DNA of 64,000 nucleotides, taken from contig NZ_CP113945.1 in assembly GCF_029392855.1 (NCBI RefSeq), positions 682,001 to 746,000 of the forward strand, read 5' to 3'. Below the pieces are notes generated by a model. That model had not been told where the DNA came from. It ran no database searches and saw only the letters and a program-made list of their open reading frames with translations. Position numbers and translations under genes: made by a program. Shown here in pieces: positions 53,550 through 63,829 of this stretch (its first letter is position 1; the number at the start of each line of letters is the position of its first letter). This DNA comes from Lactobacillus sp. ESL0680. GTDB lineage: Bacteria > Bacillota > Bacilli > Lactobacillales > Lactobacillaceae.

Positions 53550-53550
53550 A

Positions 53551-54657
53551 ATGAGAGTTATTTTTACTGGTGGCGGTACAGGCGGCCACATTTACCCAAT
53601 TATGGCAATTATTGAGCGGCTAAAGGAACGGCAGCTTGCGACAAGTGATGAAATTTTATTTGTCGGTACTGAGCGCGGACTAGAATCGAAAATTGTTCCG
53701 GCAGCTGGAGTTAATTTTAAAACAATTGAAATTCAAGGTTTCAATCGCAAACATTTGTTAAAAAACTTCAGTACTATTAATATGTTCCTTAAGGCAACTA
53801 AACGTGCTAAAAAAATACTGCAGGAATTTAAGCCGGACGTTGTTTTAGGCACAGGCGGCTATGTCAGCGGTGCAATCGTTTATGAAGCTGCCAAAATGGG
53901 GATTCCAACGATGATTCACGAATCTAATTCGGTTGTTGGAGTGGCCAATAAGTTCTTGGGCCACTACGTTGACAAGATTTGTTACAGCTTTGATGATGCT
54001 GCCACGCAATTTTCAGAAAAGAAAAAGCTAGTTAAAACTGGTAATCCGCGTTCACAGCAGGTTTTGGGCTTAAATGAGCAACATGTTAACTTAGAAAGTG
54101 AATGGAATTTTAATCCTAAAATTCCGACTGTTCTTGTCTTTGGTGGTTCACGTGGTGCCTTGGCAATTAATCGGGTAATGCTGCAGTCATTATTGAAATT
54201 AAAAGACAAACCATATCAAATTGTATGGGCAACAGGAACTTTGTATTTTGATAAAGTTCAAGAAAAATTGCAGGGAATTGATTACGGCAATAATATTAAG
54301 GTTTTGCCATATATTAAAGATATGCCTGCAGTCTTGCCAGAAATGACTTGTGTGATTTCACGTTCTGGCGCTACAAGTATTGCGGAATTTACGGCATTGG
54401 GTGTTCCTGCAATTTTAATTCCTAGCCCTAATGTTACGCATAATCACCAGATGAAAAATGCAACTGACTTGGAAAAGGCAGGTGCAGCATTGGTGATTGC
54501 GGAAGATGATTTAAATACTAATAGTTTTGTATCTTCAATCGATCATATTTTGCTTGATACAAAATATGCAAATGAAATGAGTGAGTCATCAAAGAAGCTG
54601 GGTGTTTCTGATGCTTCCGATCAGGTAATTAAGGTTATGCAGTCGATTGTCAAGTAA
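53551..54657 (+). CDS. murG: Lipid II-forming GlcNAc transferase MurG
   Basis: A 368-residue glycosyltransferase (GT28) that adds GlcNAc to lipid I at the inner membrane face. The glycine-rich loop FTGGGTGGHIYP opens the protein. GTGGYVSGAIV forms the acceptor side, and the UDP-GlcNAc site includes VFGGSRGALAIN and SRSGATSIAE. The ATG lies one base after the murD stop. Confidence 0.97.
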   Translation: MRVIFTGGGTGGHIYPIMAIIERLKERQLATSDEILFVGTERGLESKIVPAAGVNFKTIEIQGFNRKHLLKNFSTINMFLKATKRAKKILQEFKPDVVLGTGGYVSGAIVYEAAKMGIPTMIHESNSVVGVANKFLGHYVDKICYSFDDAATQFSEKKKLVKTGNPRSQQVLGLNEQHVNLESEWNFNPKIPTVLVFGGSRGALAINRVMLQSLLKLKDKPYQIVWATGTLYFDKVQEKLQGIDYGNNIKVLPYIKDMPAVLPEMTCVISRSGATSIAEFTALGVPAILIPSPNVTHNHQMKNATDLEKAGAALVIAEDDLNTNSFVSSIDHILLDTKYANEMSESSKKLGVSDASDQVIKVMQSIVK

Positions 54658-54678
54658 TGAATAAGGGAGGTGAGGCAG

Positions 54679-55533
54679 ATGTCGAAAAAACGGATAACTA
54701 AGATTGATCCTAAAGAAAAGTTAGATCATTATTTGGATTATCAAGCTGACCAGAATAAACATCAGCAACATAAAAATAAGGTCTCTGCCTCGCTTAATCA
54801 CTTGCATAGTGAACGGAAATCAGCGCTGATTAGACGGTTAGGCTTAATTGTTGGGATTGCTCTATTCGCAATCATTGGACTGGGCTATTATATTTCACCG
54901 CTTGCTAACATTAGAAGTGTACAAGTGACAGGCGGTGATGATTTGCCAGCTAAAGAAGTAGTTGTAACATCAGGAATTAAGTCGAGTGACAAGGTTTGTG
55001 ACTACTTTTTAAAGCAAGCAGCAGTTAATCACAAACTAACTAATAAGTACACAGAAGTTAAAAACGTTTGGTTTACTGTTAAAAATTTCAATCAATTGGT
55101 TTTGCATATCAATGAATTTAAAACAATTAGTTATATTAAAACAGATAATAGGTACCGTAAAATTCTTTCGCATGGTAAACTAGGTACAAGGCTTTTGCCG
55201 TGGAATATGGTAGATCATGATAAGCCAATTTTTGTAGGTTATAGTCATAAAGTTTCTTTAAAACAAGATCTTTTATTATTTAATAGTTTACCTAGTGATT
55301 TTCAGGAACAAATAAAATTATTAAGTGGTAATACTAGACGTAAATCACAAGTCATTTTTGTAATGAAGGATGGCAATGTGATTACAGGAAATGTTTCTAC
55401 TCTCAAAGATAAAATAAAGTACTATAATGAAATCAAATCTAAAGTAAAGAAAAATAGTTTAATTGATTTAGAAGTAGGAGTTTTTAGTAGACCGCTCACA
55501 ACGAGTGAGAAGAAGGCTTATGGCATATCGTAA
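54679..55533 (+). CDS. divIB: Cell division protein DivIB (FtsQ)
   Basis: A 284-residue bitopic division protein: a long basic cytoplasmic N terminus (about 50 residues), one helix (about 54-73, LGLIVGIALFAIIGLGYYIS), then the POTRA domain (ANIRSVQVTGGDDLPAKEV) and beta domain. It joins FtsL and DivIC. ATG 54679 has AGGGAGG at eight bases; the GTG at 54670 overlaps that site and is rejected. Confidence 0.93.
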   Translation: MSKKRITKIDPKEKLDHYLDYQADQNKHQQHKNKVSASLNHLHSERKSALIRRLGLIVGIALFAIIGLGYYISPLANIRSVQVTGGDDLPAKEVVVTSGIKSSDKVCDYFLKQAAVNHKLTNKYTEVKNVWFTVKNFNQLVLHINEFKTISYIKTDNRYRKILSHGKLGTRLLPWNMVDHDKPIFVGYSHKVSLKQDLLLFNSLPSDFQEQIKLLSGNTRRKSQVIFVMKDGNVITGNVSTLKDKIKYYNEIKSKVKKNSLIDLEVGVFSRPLTTSEKKAYGIS

Positions 55534-55587
55534 ACTTGATTAGAGTTTTGCTAAAACTTACTAATGCGTATCGATGGGGGGTTAATT

Positions 55588-56949
55588 TTGGACAATTCAA
55601 ATTTATTAGTAGGCCTTGATATAGGTACTACGAGTGTGAAAGCAGTGGTTGCTGATTCCGGTAAGGTAATCGGCGCAGTGGCAATTCCTAATAAGGGCAT
55701 GCGACATGGTAATATCATTGATATTGATGAGACGGCGAGTGCAATTAGTCGTGCATTAAAAGAAATTGCCGATAAGACAAATGCACGGATTTATAGCGTA
55801 GTTACGGGGATACCTGTTGGACTCTTGCAACTAGAAACAGCCAGTGATTTGATTAATGTTAGTGATAACGGTCAAGAAGTTGGCAATAGTGATGTTAAAC
55901 GCGTTTTGCGGGCTGCAGTTAAGTCCGCAGTTAAAAATGAGCGTGAGCCAATTGCTTTTTTGCCAAGTCGATTTTTGATTGATGGTAAAACTGAGGTTGA
56001 TGATCCGCGCAAGATGATTGCCCACTCCCTTGCAGTTCAAGGAATTTTACTGACTGCACCAGCTAGTCCTTTGCATAATATTAAAAAGGCAATTGAACGC
56101 GCTGGCTACCAGAATAATTTCTTTGTGCCAACCCCTCTGGCTATTGCAAGTGTTGCCCTTGATGAAAGTGAACGTACTTTTGGTTCAATTATTCTTGATT
56201 TGGGCGGCGGTGTGACTACTGCCACTGTTATTCATGATGGTCAGATCAAGTATGCAAATATTGACTTTGAAGGCGGCAGCGATATCAGCAATGATATTTC
56301 AGTTGTCTTGAGCACTTCCAAAAAGGACGCAGAACAAATCAAGTTAGACTATGGCTATGCCGATCCGGAATTGGCATCAACAAAAGACAAGTTTGCCGTT
56401 AACAGTGTTGGCACTGATGGTCAGCAAATGGTTGATGAAGTATACTTGAGCAATATTATTAATGCACGGCTGATGCAGACCATTGAACGCATTGGTAAGG
56501 GCTTAAATAAGCATGATGCCTTAAAATTACCGGGCGGTATTATCATCACTGGCGGCAATAGCCTGCTTCAGGGAATTGATAACATTGTTGCCAAGGCTTT
56601 AGGAGTAAAGACACGGATTTATCAACCAGATCAGATTGGAATGCGTAATCCAGTATATTCTGCAGCTTATGGTATTGTTAACTATTCGTATAGAATGTCT
56701 GATATTGACTTTTTGGTTATTAGTGCAATTTATGGCAAGAGTTTGCTTGGGCAAACAGATGATGAACCGGCTCAAGAGAATTTAAAAAAATCAAAAAGAC
56801 CGGCAGCTGCTAGTGAAACCAAAGTAAAAGAAGAATATAATAGACATGAGATGCTGAAGCGAGACAAAAAATCGCAAAGTAAACAAAAAAATAATAATCA
56901 AAATAAAGATAAAGGCATTAAGAATTTTTTGAAAAAGTTCTTTGATTAA
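55588..56949 (+). CDS. ftsA: Cell division protein FtsA
   Basis: An actin-fold protein of 453 residues that tethers FtsZ to the membrane. It begins DNSNLLVGLDIGTTSVKAVV, has a 1C subdomain after residue 80, the phosphate-2 motif ILDLGGGVTTATV and the adenosine motif IIITGGNSLLQGID. A long charged linker ends in the amphipathic membrane helix IKNFLKKFFD. I choose TTG 55588 because a G-rich site (55576-55581) lies before it. ATG 55564 would add eight residues and has no ribosome site. The choice is not certain. Confidence 0.93.
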   Translation: MDNSNLLVGLDIGTTSVKAVVADSGKVIGAVAIPNKGMRHGNIIDIDETASAISRALKEIADKTNARIYSVVTGIPVGLLQLETASDLINVSDNGQEVGNSDVKRVLRAAVKSAVKNEREPIAFLPSRFLIDGKTEVDDPRKMIAHSLAVQGILLTAPASPLHNIKKAIERAGYQNNFFVPTPLAIASVALDESERTFGSIILDLGGGVTTATVIHDGQIKYANIDFEGGSDISNDISVVLSTSKKDAEQIKLDYGYADPELASTKDKFAVNSVGTDGQQMVDEVYLSNIINARLMQTIERIGKGLNKHDALKLPGGIIITGGNSLLQGIDNIVAKALGVKTRIYQPDQIGMRNPVYSAAYGIVNYSYRMSDIDFLVISAIYGKSLLGQTDDEPAQENLKKSKRPAAASETKVKEEYNRHEMLKRDKKSQSKQKNNNQNKDKGIKNFLKKFFD

Positions 56950-56964
56950 AGGTGGTTAATTTAG

Positions 56965-58293
56965 ATGGATTTTACGTTCGATTCAGACGACAATAAAAAT
57001 GCTGTGATCAAAGTAATTGGTGTCGGCGGTGCTGGTGGTAACGCTGTTAACCGAATGATTGATGATGGTGTTCAAGGCGTTTCTTTTGTTGCAGCCAATA
57101 CCGATGTGCAGGCACTTAACAGTAATAAAGCAGAAACTAAAATTCAGCTAGGGCCTAAGCTGACCAGAGGACTAGGTGCGGGTTCGCATCCGGAAGTTGG
57201 TCAAAAGGCTGCTGAAGAAAGTGAACAAACAATTGAGGATGCACTTAAAGGCGCTGATATGATTTTTATCACCGCCGGAATGGGTGGCGGTACCGGTACT
57301 GGTGCTGCGCCAATTGTTGCTAAAATTGCCCGTGAAACTGGTGCTTTGACTGTTGGTGTAGTAACACGACCATTTACTTTTGAAGGACCAAAGCGTTCTA
57401 AAAATGCGACTGAAGGTATTGCCCAATTAAAGCAATATGTTGATACATTAGTTATTATTGCTAACAACCGTTTGCTTGAGATGGTCGATAAAAAGACACC
57501 AATGATGGATGCCTTTAAGGAAGCTGACAATGTCTTAAAGCAAGGTGTTCAAGGAATTTCTGACTTGATTACCTCAACAGATTACGTTAACTTGGACTTT
57601 GCCGATGTTAAGACAGTCATGGCTAACCAAGGTGCTGCATTAATGGGAATTGGTCGTGCTAGCGGTGAAAACAGAACGGTTGAAGCTACTAAGTTAGCAA
57701 TTTCTTCACCGTTACTTGAAGTTTCAATTGATGGTGCTAAGCAAGTATTGCTCAATATTACTGGTGGTCCAGATTTGACCTTGTTTGAAGCTCAAGATGC
57801 TTCTGAAATTGTATCTAAGGCAGCTGGCGATGATGTTAACATCATCTTTGGTACATCAATTAATCCTAATTTAGGTGACGAAGTTGTTGTGACTGTGATT
57901 GCAACTGGAATTAGTTCTCAAGCTGAAGAAGAAGCTTCAAAACAGCTTCCAGGTCGCAGTCACCAAGTTAAGGCACAAGAAACAACCAGCGAGATTAAGC
58001 ATGAAAAGTCAGAACCCCAAGAACAACAAGTAGTAAGTCATGAACAAACTGTGGATCAAGCACCAGTTCAATCTGCACCAAAGCATATGCCAATGGTTGA
58101 TCCAACTAGTGTTTGGGGTTTGAACAATGACAGTCAAGAAACAAGACGGTCAACACCAAACATCAATCAACAAGATAATTTCAACTCATTTGATGAAGAT
58201 GAGCAGAGCAGCATTTCGCAAATCGAAACAAGTGCCCAAGATGATGACGATACTGATGATATTCCATTTTTTAGGCACCGTGGTGAGAACTAA
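56965..58293 (+). CDS. ftsZ: Cell division GTPase FtsZ
   Basis: A 442-residue tubulin homologue that forms the Z ring. The GTP-binding tubulin signature GGGTGTG is at residues 107-113. NTDVQAL near 46 and the T7-loop region with [11 protein letters not shown] are conserved. After residue 320 comes an unstructured Q/E/S-rich linker and the C-terminal peptide DDIPFFRHR, which binds FtsA and SepF. AGGTGG precedes the ATG, 15 bases after ftsA. Confidence 0.98.
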   Translation: MDFTFDSDDNKNAVIKVIGVGGAGGNAVNRMIDDGVQGVSFVAANTDVQALNSNKAETKIQLGPKLTRGLGAGSHPEVGQKAAEESEQTIEDALKGADMIFITAGMGGGTGTGAAPIVAKIARETGALTVGVVTRPFTFEGPKRSKNATEGIAQLKQYVDTLVIIANNRLLEMVDKKTPMMDAFKEADNVLKQGVQGISDLITSTDYVNLDFADVKTVMANQGAALMGIGRASGENRTVEATKLAISSPLLEVSIDGAKQVLLNITGGPDLTLFEAQDASEIVSKAAGDDVNIIFGTSINPNLGDEVVVTVIATGISSQAEEEASKQLPGRSHQVKAQETTSEIKHEKSEPQEQQVVSHEQTVDQAPVQSAPKHMPMVDPTSVWGLNNDSQETRRSTPNINQQDNFNSFDEDEQSSISQIETSAQDDDDTDDIPFFRHRGEN

Positions 58294-58308
58294 TAGGAGG
58301 CAAAAGAA

Positions 58309-58749
58309 TTGGCTTTTAGTAAAATAGGTAAATTTTTTGGCATTTCTGATGAAGATGATGACATGCTTGATGCAGAAGAATACCTTGATGACCAAGAAGT
58401 TGACAACGACAACGTTCCAGCCAATACAATCGATCATGATAAGATAGTTTCAATTAAGTCAGGGATGAATTCTGCTAAAAGTAAAATTGTCTTATATGAA
58501 CCGCGAGTTTATTCTGATGCTAAAGATGTTGCCCAAAATTTGCTGAATAACAAAGCAGTTATCATTAATTTTAGTAGAATGGAAGATACGTCTGCTAGAA
58601 GGATTGTTGATTTTATTACGGGGACAGTTTATGCATTGAATGGTGAAATTCAACGCATCGGCGACAAGATTTTCTTGGCAACGCCGCCTAAGTTTGTAAC
58701 TAACGGTAAAATTAGTGATTTAGTTGATAAGAAAGATAATTTAAGCTAA
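58309..58749 (+). CDS. sepF: Cell division protein SepF
   Basis: A 146-residue protein with an N-terminal amphipathic membrane helix (AFSKIGKFFGI), an acidic linker and the SepF core (IVLYEPRVYSDAKDVAQNLL, VIINFSRMEDTSARRIVDF). It forms rings and bundles FtsZ filaments and can tether FtsZ in parallel with FtsA. TTG 58309 follows AGGAGG (58295-58300). Confidence 0.95.
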   Translation: MAFSKIGKFFGISDEDDDMLDAEEYLDDQEVDNDNVPANTIDHDKIVSIKSGMNSAKSKIVLYEPRVYSDAKDVAQNLLNNKAVIINFSRMEDTSARRIVDFITGTVYALNGEIQRIGDKIFLATPPKFVTNGKISDLVDKKDNLS

Positions 58750-59051
58750 TGCTCACAATAGTTTCTTATGTTTTAGGTGCAATCAACTGGCTAATCTGGC
58801 TATATAGTATCATTATGGTAATTGATGCAATTATGAGTTGGGTGCCGTTTTTGCGGGATTCAGCTGTTGGGAGATTTCTTAACCGAATAATTGATCCTTA
58901 CTTAAATATTTTTCGCAAGGGTCCAATTCAAAAGTTATCGTATGCAACTGGGTTAGACTTGTCTTTTCTGCTGGGATTATTAGTCCTTTACTTTGTGCAG
59001 GATTATGCACTAAATTGGATAGCTAATATACTCTTTCGGGTGTTAGGCTGA
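58749..59051 (+). CDS. YggT/YlmG family membrane protein
   Basis: A 100-residue membrane protein with two hydrophobic segments (about residues 7-27 and 72-96) around the conserved MSWVPFLRDSAVGRFLNRI and DPYLNIFRKG. It belongs to the YggT (YlmG) family of the division cluster. The molecular role is unknown; a link to envelope or division is inferred from context. Start overlaps the sepF stop and its stop overlaps ylmH. Confidence 0.93.
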   Translation: MLTIVSYVLGAINWLIWLYSIIMVIDAIMSWVPFLRDSAVGRFLNRIIDPYLNIFRKGPIQKLSYATGLDLSFLLGLLVLYFVQDYALNWIANILFRVLG

Positions 59052-59851
59052 TGCTGAAGAGACAGGCAAGTAGCTTTTACCCACACTTTGATTCAGAAGA
59101 AAAATCGACTGTTGACAAGATGGTCGGTTTTTTTAATCAGGTTATTTTTAAGCATGAGGCAATTCTGACAGACTTTTTAGATCCAGCCCAAAGGGATATT
59201 TTAAAGACTGTTGTTGGCAGCGACTTATTTATTCAGGAGTTTGGCGGCTACAATGATGCGGAAAAAAAGCGAGTTTATTTAAGCGAAGAATGGGTTAATT
59301 TAATGCCGGTGGACTACCAAGTGACGGCATGTGAGATTTATTATCCTAGCAAGTTTGTCCAATTAACTCATAGTTCAATTTTGGGAACATTAGCCAATTC
59401 AGGAATTGAGACGAATACCTTCGGCGATATCATTACTGATGGTGTTGGTAAATGGCAGTTTTTCATTAAAACAGAACTACTTAATTTTTTTACTGAGCAG
59501 ATTGACCGCATTGGCCGCACGCAGGTCAAGGTTCGTGCAATTTTGCCAACGGCAATTCTAATTCCAGAAGATGATAGTCAGATTGTTCCACTGTTTGTTG
59601 CTTCTCTTAGAATTGATGCGGTTCTAGCTGGCATCAGTAAGACTAGTCGTGGGCAATTAAAAACGGCAATTAATACCAATTTAGTAAAATTAAATTGGCA
59701 TGGAGTGCAAGATTCTAATATAATAGTAAAAGTAGGTGATGTCCTTAGCCTAAGACATTTTGGCAGAAGTCAAATTATGGACATTACAACAACTAAAAAA
59801 GGTAAATATAGGGTGGTGCTAAAACTGTGGCAGACAAAAAAACACAAGTAA
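59051..59851 (+). CDS. ylmH: YlmH S4-domain RNA-binding protein
   Basis: A 266-residue protein of the YlmH family. The N-terminal part has REHF-like elements (FYPHFDSEEKSTVDKMVGFF). The C-terminal 70 residues are an S4-type RNA-binding domain (GQLKTAINTNLVKLNWHGVQ, VKVGDVLSLRHFGR). In Bacillus YlmH helps rescue stalled 50S-nascent chain complexes. The ATG overlaps the yggT-like stop; its end overlaps divIVA by 25 bases. Confidence 0.92.
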   Translation: MLKRQASSFYPHFDSEEKSTVDKMVGFFNQVIFKHEAILTDFLDPAQRDILKTVVGSDLFIQEFGGYNDAEKKRVYLSEEWVNLMPVDYQVTACEIYYPSKFVQLTHSSILGTLANSGIETNTFGDIITDGVGKWQFFIKTELLNFFTEQIDRIGRTQVKVRAILPTAILIPEDDSQIVPLFVASLRIDAVLAGISKTSRGQLKTAINTNLVKLNWHGVQDSNIIVKVGDVLSLRHFGRSQIMDITTTKKGKYRVVLKLWQTKKHK

Positions 59852-60594
59852 AAAGATTAACGCCAATGGACATCCACAATCAAGAATTTAAAAAGCGTGG
59901 ACTTAACGGTTACGATCGTCAGCAAGTTGACAGCTTTTTAGATCAGGTTGTCGATGATTACGGTGACGCTTTAGACCAAACGGTTGATTTAAAAAACAAT
60001 ATTGTTGGCTTAAAAGATCAAGTCGCAAAATTACAGACGCAGGTTGACCAGTATCAGCAAACTGAAAAAGCAGCTGAGCAAACACTTGCTAATGCGCAAG
60101 AACAGGCACAAGAAATTATTAATAATGCAACACAGCAGATTGCGACAAATACTAATTATGAAAGACAGCAACAGGAAACTCTTCAGGCTGACTATGAACG
60201 TCTGAAGAAAGAAATTGCTGGTTATCGTAATCATCTTCAAGACCTGTTGCAAATTGCAATCGATAATTTAAGTGATGAGAAGTGGCAAAAGGCCCTCGAC
60301 AAATATTTTTCAACTGAACGTTTTTATCCGCCAGATGGCTCTGAGCCAATCACTTTGGTTGATGACGATGAAGATATTGAAGATGACGAAGAGCTAGATG
60401 AGCTTGACAATGATGATGAAGATGACGTAAACTTTGAGGAAGATATTGAAGAGGATCAGTCTCTGGACCAACCACACCCAATGGCTGGTGATAGTCCAAG
60501 TAACGAAACTGTTAATCGTCAATCGTCTAACTCATTAGATAATGATTCTGGACCAGTAATTATTTTTCCAGATGATTACAAAGATCATAATTAA
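59827..60594 (+). CDS. divIVA: Cell pole and septum organiser DivIVA
   Basis: A 255-residue coiled-coil protein. The N-terminal lipid-binding domain is RLTPMDIHNQEFKKRGLNGY, followed by DRQQVDSFLDQVVDDY. A central coiled coil runs to about residue 150, then a very acidic tail (DDDEDIEDDEELDELDNDDE). It binds negatively curved membrane at septum and poles. GTG 59827 follows a GGGTGG site inside ylmH. Last gene of the division cluster; the ileS T-box follows. Confidence 0.94.
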   Translation: MADKKTQVKRLTPMDIHNQEFKKRGLNGYDRQQVDSFLDQVVDDYGDALDQTVDLKNNIVGLKDQVAKLQTQVDQYQQTEKAAEQTLANAQEQAQEIINNATQQIATNTNYERQQQETLQADYERLKKEIAGYRNHLQDLLQIAIDNLSDEKWQKALDKYFSTERFYPPDGSEPITLVDDDEDIEDDEELDELDNDDEDDVNFEEDIEEDQSLDQPHPMAGDSPSNETVNRQSSNSLDNDSGPVIIFPDDYKDHN

Positions 60595-60600
60595 TAATAA

Positions 60601-60800
60601 ACTGACAGTAAAACTTGCGGGCAATTCAGCGAATTAGCGCTGGTGGGAGGCTAATGTAAGAGCCTAATAGTTGATCGGCTGCCTTATTTAGTTTATTTGC
60701 GTCAATTGCACGATACGCAATACATAAGTGGAGCTTAACAGCTCAATTTAGGTGGTACCACGATGATAAACCTCGTCCTAATTTAGGGCGAGGTTTTTTT
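60601..60800 (+). promoter_or_regulatory. T-box leader of ileS, specifier ATC (isoleucine)
   Basis: AGGTGGTACCACG (60750-60762) is the T-box, followed by a terminator at 60769-60800 (AACCTCGTCCTAA with TTAGGGCGAGGTT, then T residues). In the distal part of stem I ATTAGC pairs with GCTAAT around a loop with CTGGTGGGAG, and AGCGA stands in for AGAGA. ATC at 60674-60676 in the specifier region is an isoleucine codon. No clear promoter was found, so it may be fed by the upstream operon. Confidence 0.92.
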
Positions 60801-60818
60801 GCAGAAAGGAAATTGAAA

Positions 60819-63608
60819 ATGAGAGTAAAAGATACACTCAATTTGGGTAAAACCAAATTCAAAATGCGGGGTAATCTGCCTGTTCGTGAAGCCGAATGGC
60901 AAAAAGATTGGGAAGAAAATAAATTATATGAACAAAGATTGAAGTTAAACGAGGGTAAACCACGTTTTGACTTACATGATGGCCCGCCATTTGCCAATGG
61001 TAATATTCACATGGGTCATGCAATGAACAAAATTTCCAAAGATATTATTGTTCGCTACAAAAATATGGATGGCTATTATGCACCATACGTTCCAGGTTGG
61101 GATACTCACGGTTTGCCAATTGAACAACAATTAGCTAAGCAAGGGATCGACCGCAAGACGATGGATCGAGCAGAATACCGTAAGCTCTGTGAAGAATTTG
61201 CTAGAAAAGAAATTAAAAAGCAAATGGCTGACTTCAAGCGGCTTGGCGTGATGGGTGATTGGGATCACCCATATATCACTTTGCAGCCTGAATATGAAGC
61301 TGAAGAAATTCGCCTCTTTGGTAAAATGTACGAAAATGGCTACATTTACAAGGGCAAGAAGCCAGTTTACTGGTCACCATCAAGTGAATCAACCTTAGCT
61401 GAAGCTGAAGTAGAATATCACGATATTAAATCACCATCAATTTATGTTGCCTTCCCAGTTAAAGATGGTAAGGGAATTTTAGATGACAAAGATACTTACT
61501 TTTTAATTTGGACGACAACACCATGGACGATTCCAACTAACCAAGGAATCACGGTTAATCCAAGATTTGATTATTCTGTTGTTCAGGTTGGTGATAAACG
61601 CTATGTTGTAGGCACTGATCGTCTTGAAGCAGTTGCTAAAGACCTTGACTGGACTGATTATGAAGTTGTTCAACACATGCAGGGAACCGATATGGATCGC
61701 ATGGTTGCTAAGCACCCATTGTATGACCAAGATTCACTAGTGATGAATGCACTTCACGTTACTTCTAGTGACGGTACCGGCTTAGTCCACACTGCTTCCG
61801 GCTTTGGTGAAGATGACTATAATGTTAGTCAAAAATATGGCCTGCCAGTTTTCAGCCCAATGGATAACAAAGGCTGCTTTACTTCTGAAGTTCCTGATCC
61901 AGATTTAGTTGGTATGTTCTATGATGATGCCAATAAGGTTGTTAGTGACAAACTGAAGGAATCTGGTAACTTACTGAAATTAAGCTTCTTTACTCACTCA
62001 TACCCTCATGATTGGCGGACCAAGAAGCCGGTTATTTACCGTGCAACAACGCAATGGTTTGCTTCAATTAAAAAGTGTCGTGACCAAATTCTTGAGCAAA
62101 TCGACAAGGTAAACTTTACGCCATCTTGGGGTAAATTACGTCTACACAACATGATTAAGGACCGTGGCGACTGGGTAATTTCACGTCAACGGGCATGGGG
62201 TGTGCCACTACCAATTTTCTATGCCGAAGATGATACGCCAATTGTTACTCCAGAAACGATTGAACATATTGCCCAAATCTTCGCTAAAGAAGGCTCAAAT
62301 GCTTGGTACACACATTCAGCTGAAGAATTGCTTCCAGAAGGATTTACTTCAGAGCATTCACCAAATGGTAAGTTCAGAAAAGAAACTGATATTTTGGATG
62401 TTTGGTTCGATTCTGGGTCATCACATCAAGCAGTTATGGCTCACCGTGAAGACTTGCGCTTCCCAGCTGACTTGTACCTTGAAGGTAGTGACCAATACCG
62501 TGGCTGGTTTAATTCTAGTTTAATTACTTCTGTTGCAACAACTGGTCAGGCACCTTATAAAGAAATTCTGTCACAAGGTTTTGTTCTTGATGATAAGGGT
62601 CACAAGATGTCGAAGTCTCTTGGCAACGTAATTTCACCAAACGATGTAATCAAGCAAATGGGTGCGGAAATTATTCGTCTGTGGGTAGCTTCAGTTGACA
62701 CTACTTCTGATGTTGCCGTTTCACAAGATATTTTGCGTCAAACCTCAGAAGGTTACCGTAAAATCAGAAATACCTTCCGTTACATGCTTGCCAATACAAC
62801 TGACTTTGATCCAAGCAGCAATCGGGTAGCTTATGAAGACATGAATTCAATTGACCAATACATGGAAGTTAAATTGAATGACTTGATTAAGGAATGCCTT
62901 GACAGTTACGATCATTATGACTTTAATAGTGTTTATAAGAAGGTCTTTGCCTTTATTTCTAATGACTTGTCAGCCTTTTATCTGGACTTTGCCAAAGATG
63001 TTTTGTACATTGAGAGTGAAGATGGTCTTGCAAGACGTTCAATGCAAACAGTTATTTATGATGCTGCTGTTAAGTTAGCTAAAATCTTAACGCCAATTTT
63101 GCCGCACACAATGGAAGAAATCTGGTCATTCCTAAAAGAACCAGAAGATTACATTCAACTTGCAAATATGCCAGAAGTTGAAGAATTTGCTAACCATGAC
63201 GCATTATTAGATAACTGGACGCATTTTATGCACTTGCGTGATGACGTTTTGAAGGCATTGGAAGAAGCACGGGATAAGAAGTTAATCGGTAAATCATTTG
63301 AAGCTGCCGTTACTATTTATCCAACTGCAGAAACTAAGGCTGTTCTTGATGAATTGGATGCTGACTTTAGACAAATTTTGATTGTTTCTAAGTTAGTCAT
63401 TGCTGACGGTGAAGCCCCAGCAGATGCTGAACAACTGCCAAATGCTGCAATTGTTGTTGAACATGCAGCAGGCGAAGCTTGCCCACGTTGCCGGATGATT
63501 AGGACAGATATCGGTAGTGATACTGATTTACCTTTGCTTTGTGGTCGCTGTGCTGCCATTGTTAAGGAAGATCATCCTGAAGCAGTTCAAGAAGGATTAG
63601 AAGAATAA
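60819..63608 (+). CDS. ileS: Isoleucyl-tRNA synthetase
   Basis: A class I synthetase of 929 residues. The HIGH-type motif is [16 protein letters not shown], the editing domain includes [12 protein letters not shown], and the KMSKS motif is in [15 protein letters not shown]. The C terminus keeps a four-cysteine zinc site (CPRC and CGRC), the bacterial type normally sensitive to mupirocin. ATG 60819 follows AAAGGA at eight bases; a TTG two codons upstream is less likely. Confidence 0.98.
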   Translation: MRVKDTLNLGKTKFKMRGNLPVREAEWQKDWEENKLYEQRLKLNEGKPRFDLHDGPPFANGNIHMGHAMNKISKDIIVRYKNMDGYYAPYVPGWDTHGLPIEQQLAKQGIDRKTMDRAEYRKLCEEFARKEIKKQMADFKRLGVMGDWDHPYITLQPEYEAEEIRLFGKMYENGYIYKGKKPVYWSPSSESTLAEAEVEYHDIKSPSIYVAFPVKDGKGILDDKDTYFLIWTTTPWTIPTNQGITVNPRFDYSVVQVGDKRYVVGTDRLEAVAKDLDWTDYEVVQHMQGTDMDRMVAKHPLYDQDSLVMNALHVTSSDGTGLVHTASGFGEDDYNVSQKYGLPVFSPMDNKGCFTSEVPDPDLVGMFYDDANKVVSDKLKESGNLLKLSFFTHSYPHDWRTKKPVIYRATTQWFASIKKCRDQILEQIDKVNFTPSWGKLRLHNMIKDRGDWVISRQRAWGVPLPIFYAEDDTPIVTPETIEHIAQIFAKEGSNAWYTHSAEELLPEGFTSEHSPNGKFRKETDILDVWFDSGSSHQAVMAHREDLRFPADLYLEGSDQYRGWFNSSLITSVATTGQAPYKEILSQGFVLDDKGHKMSKSLGNVISPNDVIKQMGAEIIRLWVASVDTTSDVAVSQDILRQTSEGYRKIRNTFRYMLANTTDFDPSSNRVAYEDMNSIDQYMEVKLNDLIKECLDSYDHYDFNSVYKKVFAFISNDLSAFYLDFAKDVLYIESEDGLARRSMQTVIYDAAVKLAKILTPILPHTMEEIWSFLKEPEDYIQLANMPEVEEFANHDALLDNWTHFMHLRDDVLKALEEARDKKLIGKSFEAAVTIYPTAETKAVLDELDADFRQILIVSKLVIADGEAPADAEQLPNAAIVVEHAAGEACPRCRMIRTDIGSDTDLPLLCGRCAAIVKEDHPEAVQEGLEE

Positions 63609-63829
63609 TGCGTTTAGGAACAGTAAAACAATTTGACCAGGACAGTAGTTTTGGTTTTATTGAGGATAACGATAACCACAAATCGTACTTTGTATTTTAT
63701 ACAGCGATTAAAGAAGAGGGCTACCGCCGTCTTCAAGTGGGCCAAAAGGTTAAGTACCAACTTGCACAAGGTAAAAATGGTTTGCAGTGTGTCAACGTGT
63801 ATTTAGCTGATACGCAGGAAAGTGAGTAA
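63608..63829 (+). CDS. Diverged cold-shock-domain protein
   Basis: A 73-residue protein with a CSD-like fold: GTVKQFDQDSSFGFIEDND corresponds to strands 1-3 with RNP1, and SYFVFYTAI to RNP2. The RNP1 lysine-glycine is replaced (KGFGFI becomes SSFGFI) and RNP2 VFVHF becomes YFVFY, so aromatic residues remain but basic ones are lost. It is probably a single-strand nucleic-acid binder of the Csp family. Its ATG overlaps the ileS stop (TAATG). Confidence 0.8.
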   Translation: MRLGTVKQFDQDSSFGFIEDNDNHKSYFVFYTAIKEEGYRRLQVGQKVKYQLAQGKNGLQCVNVYLADTQESE

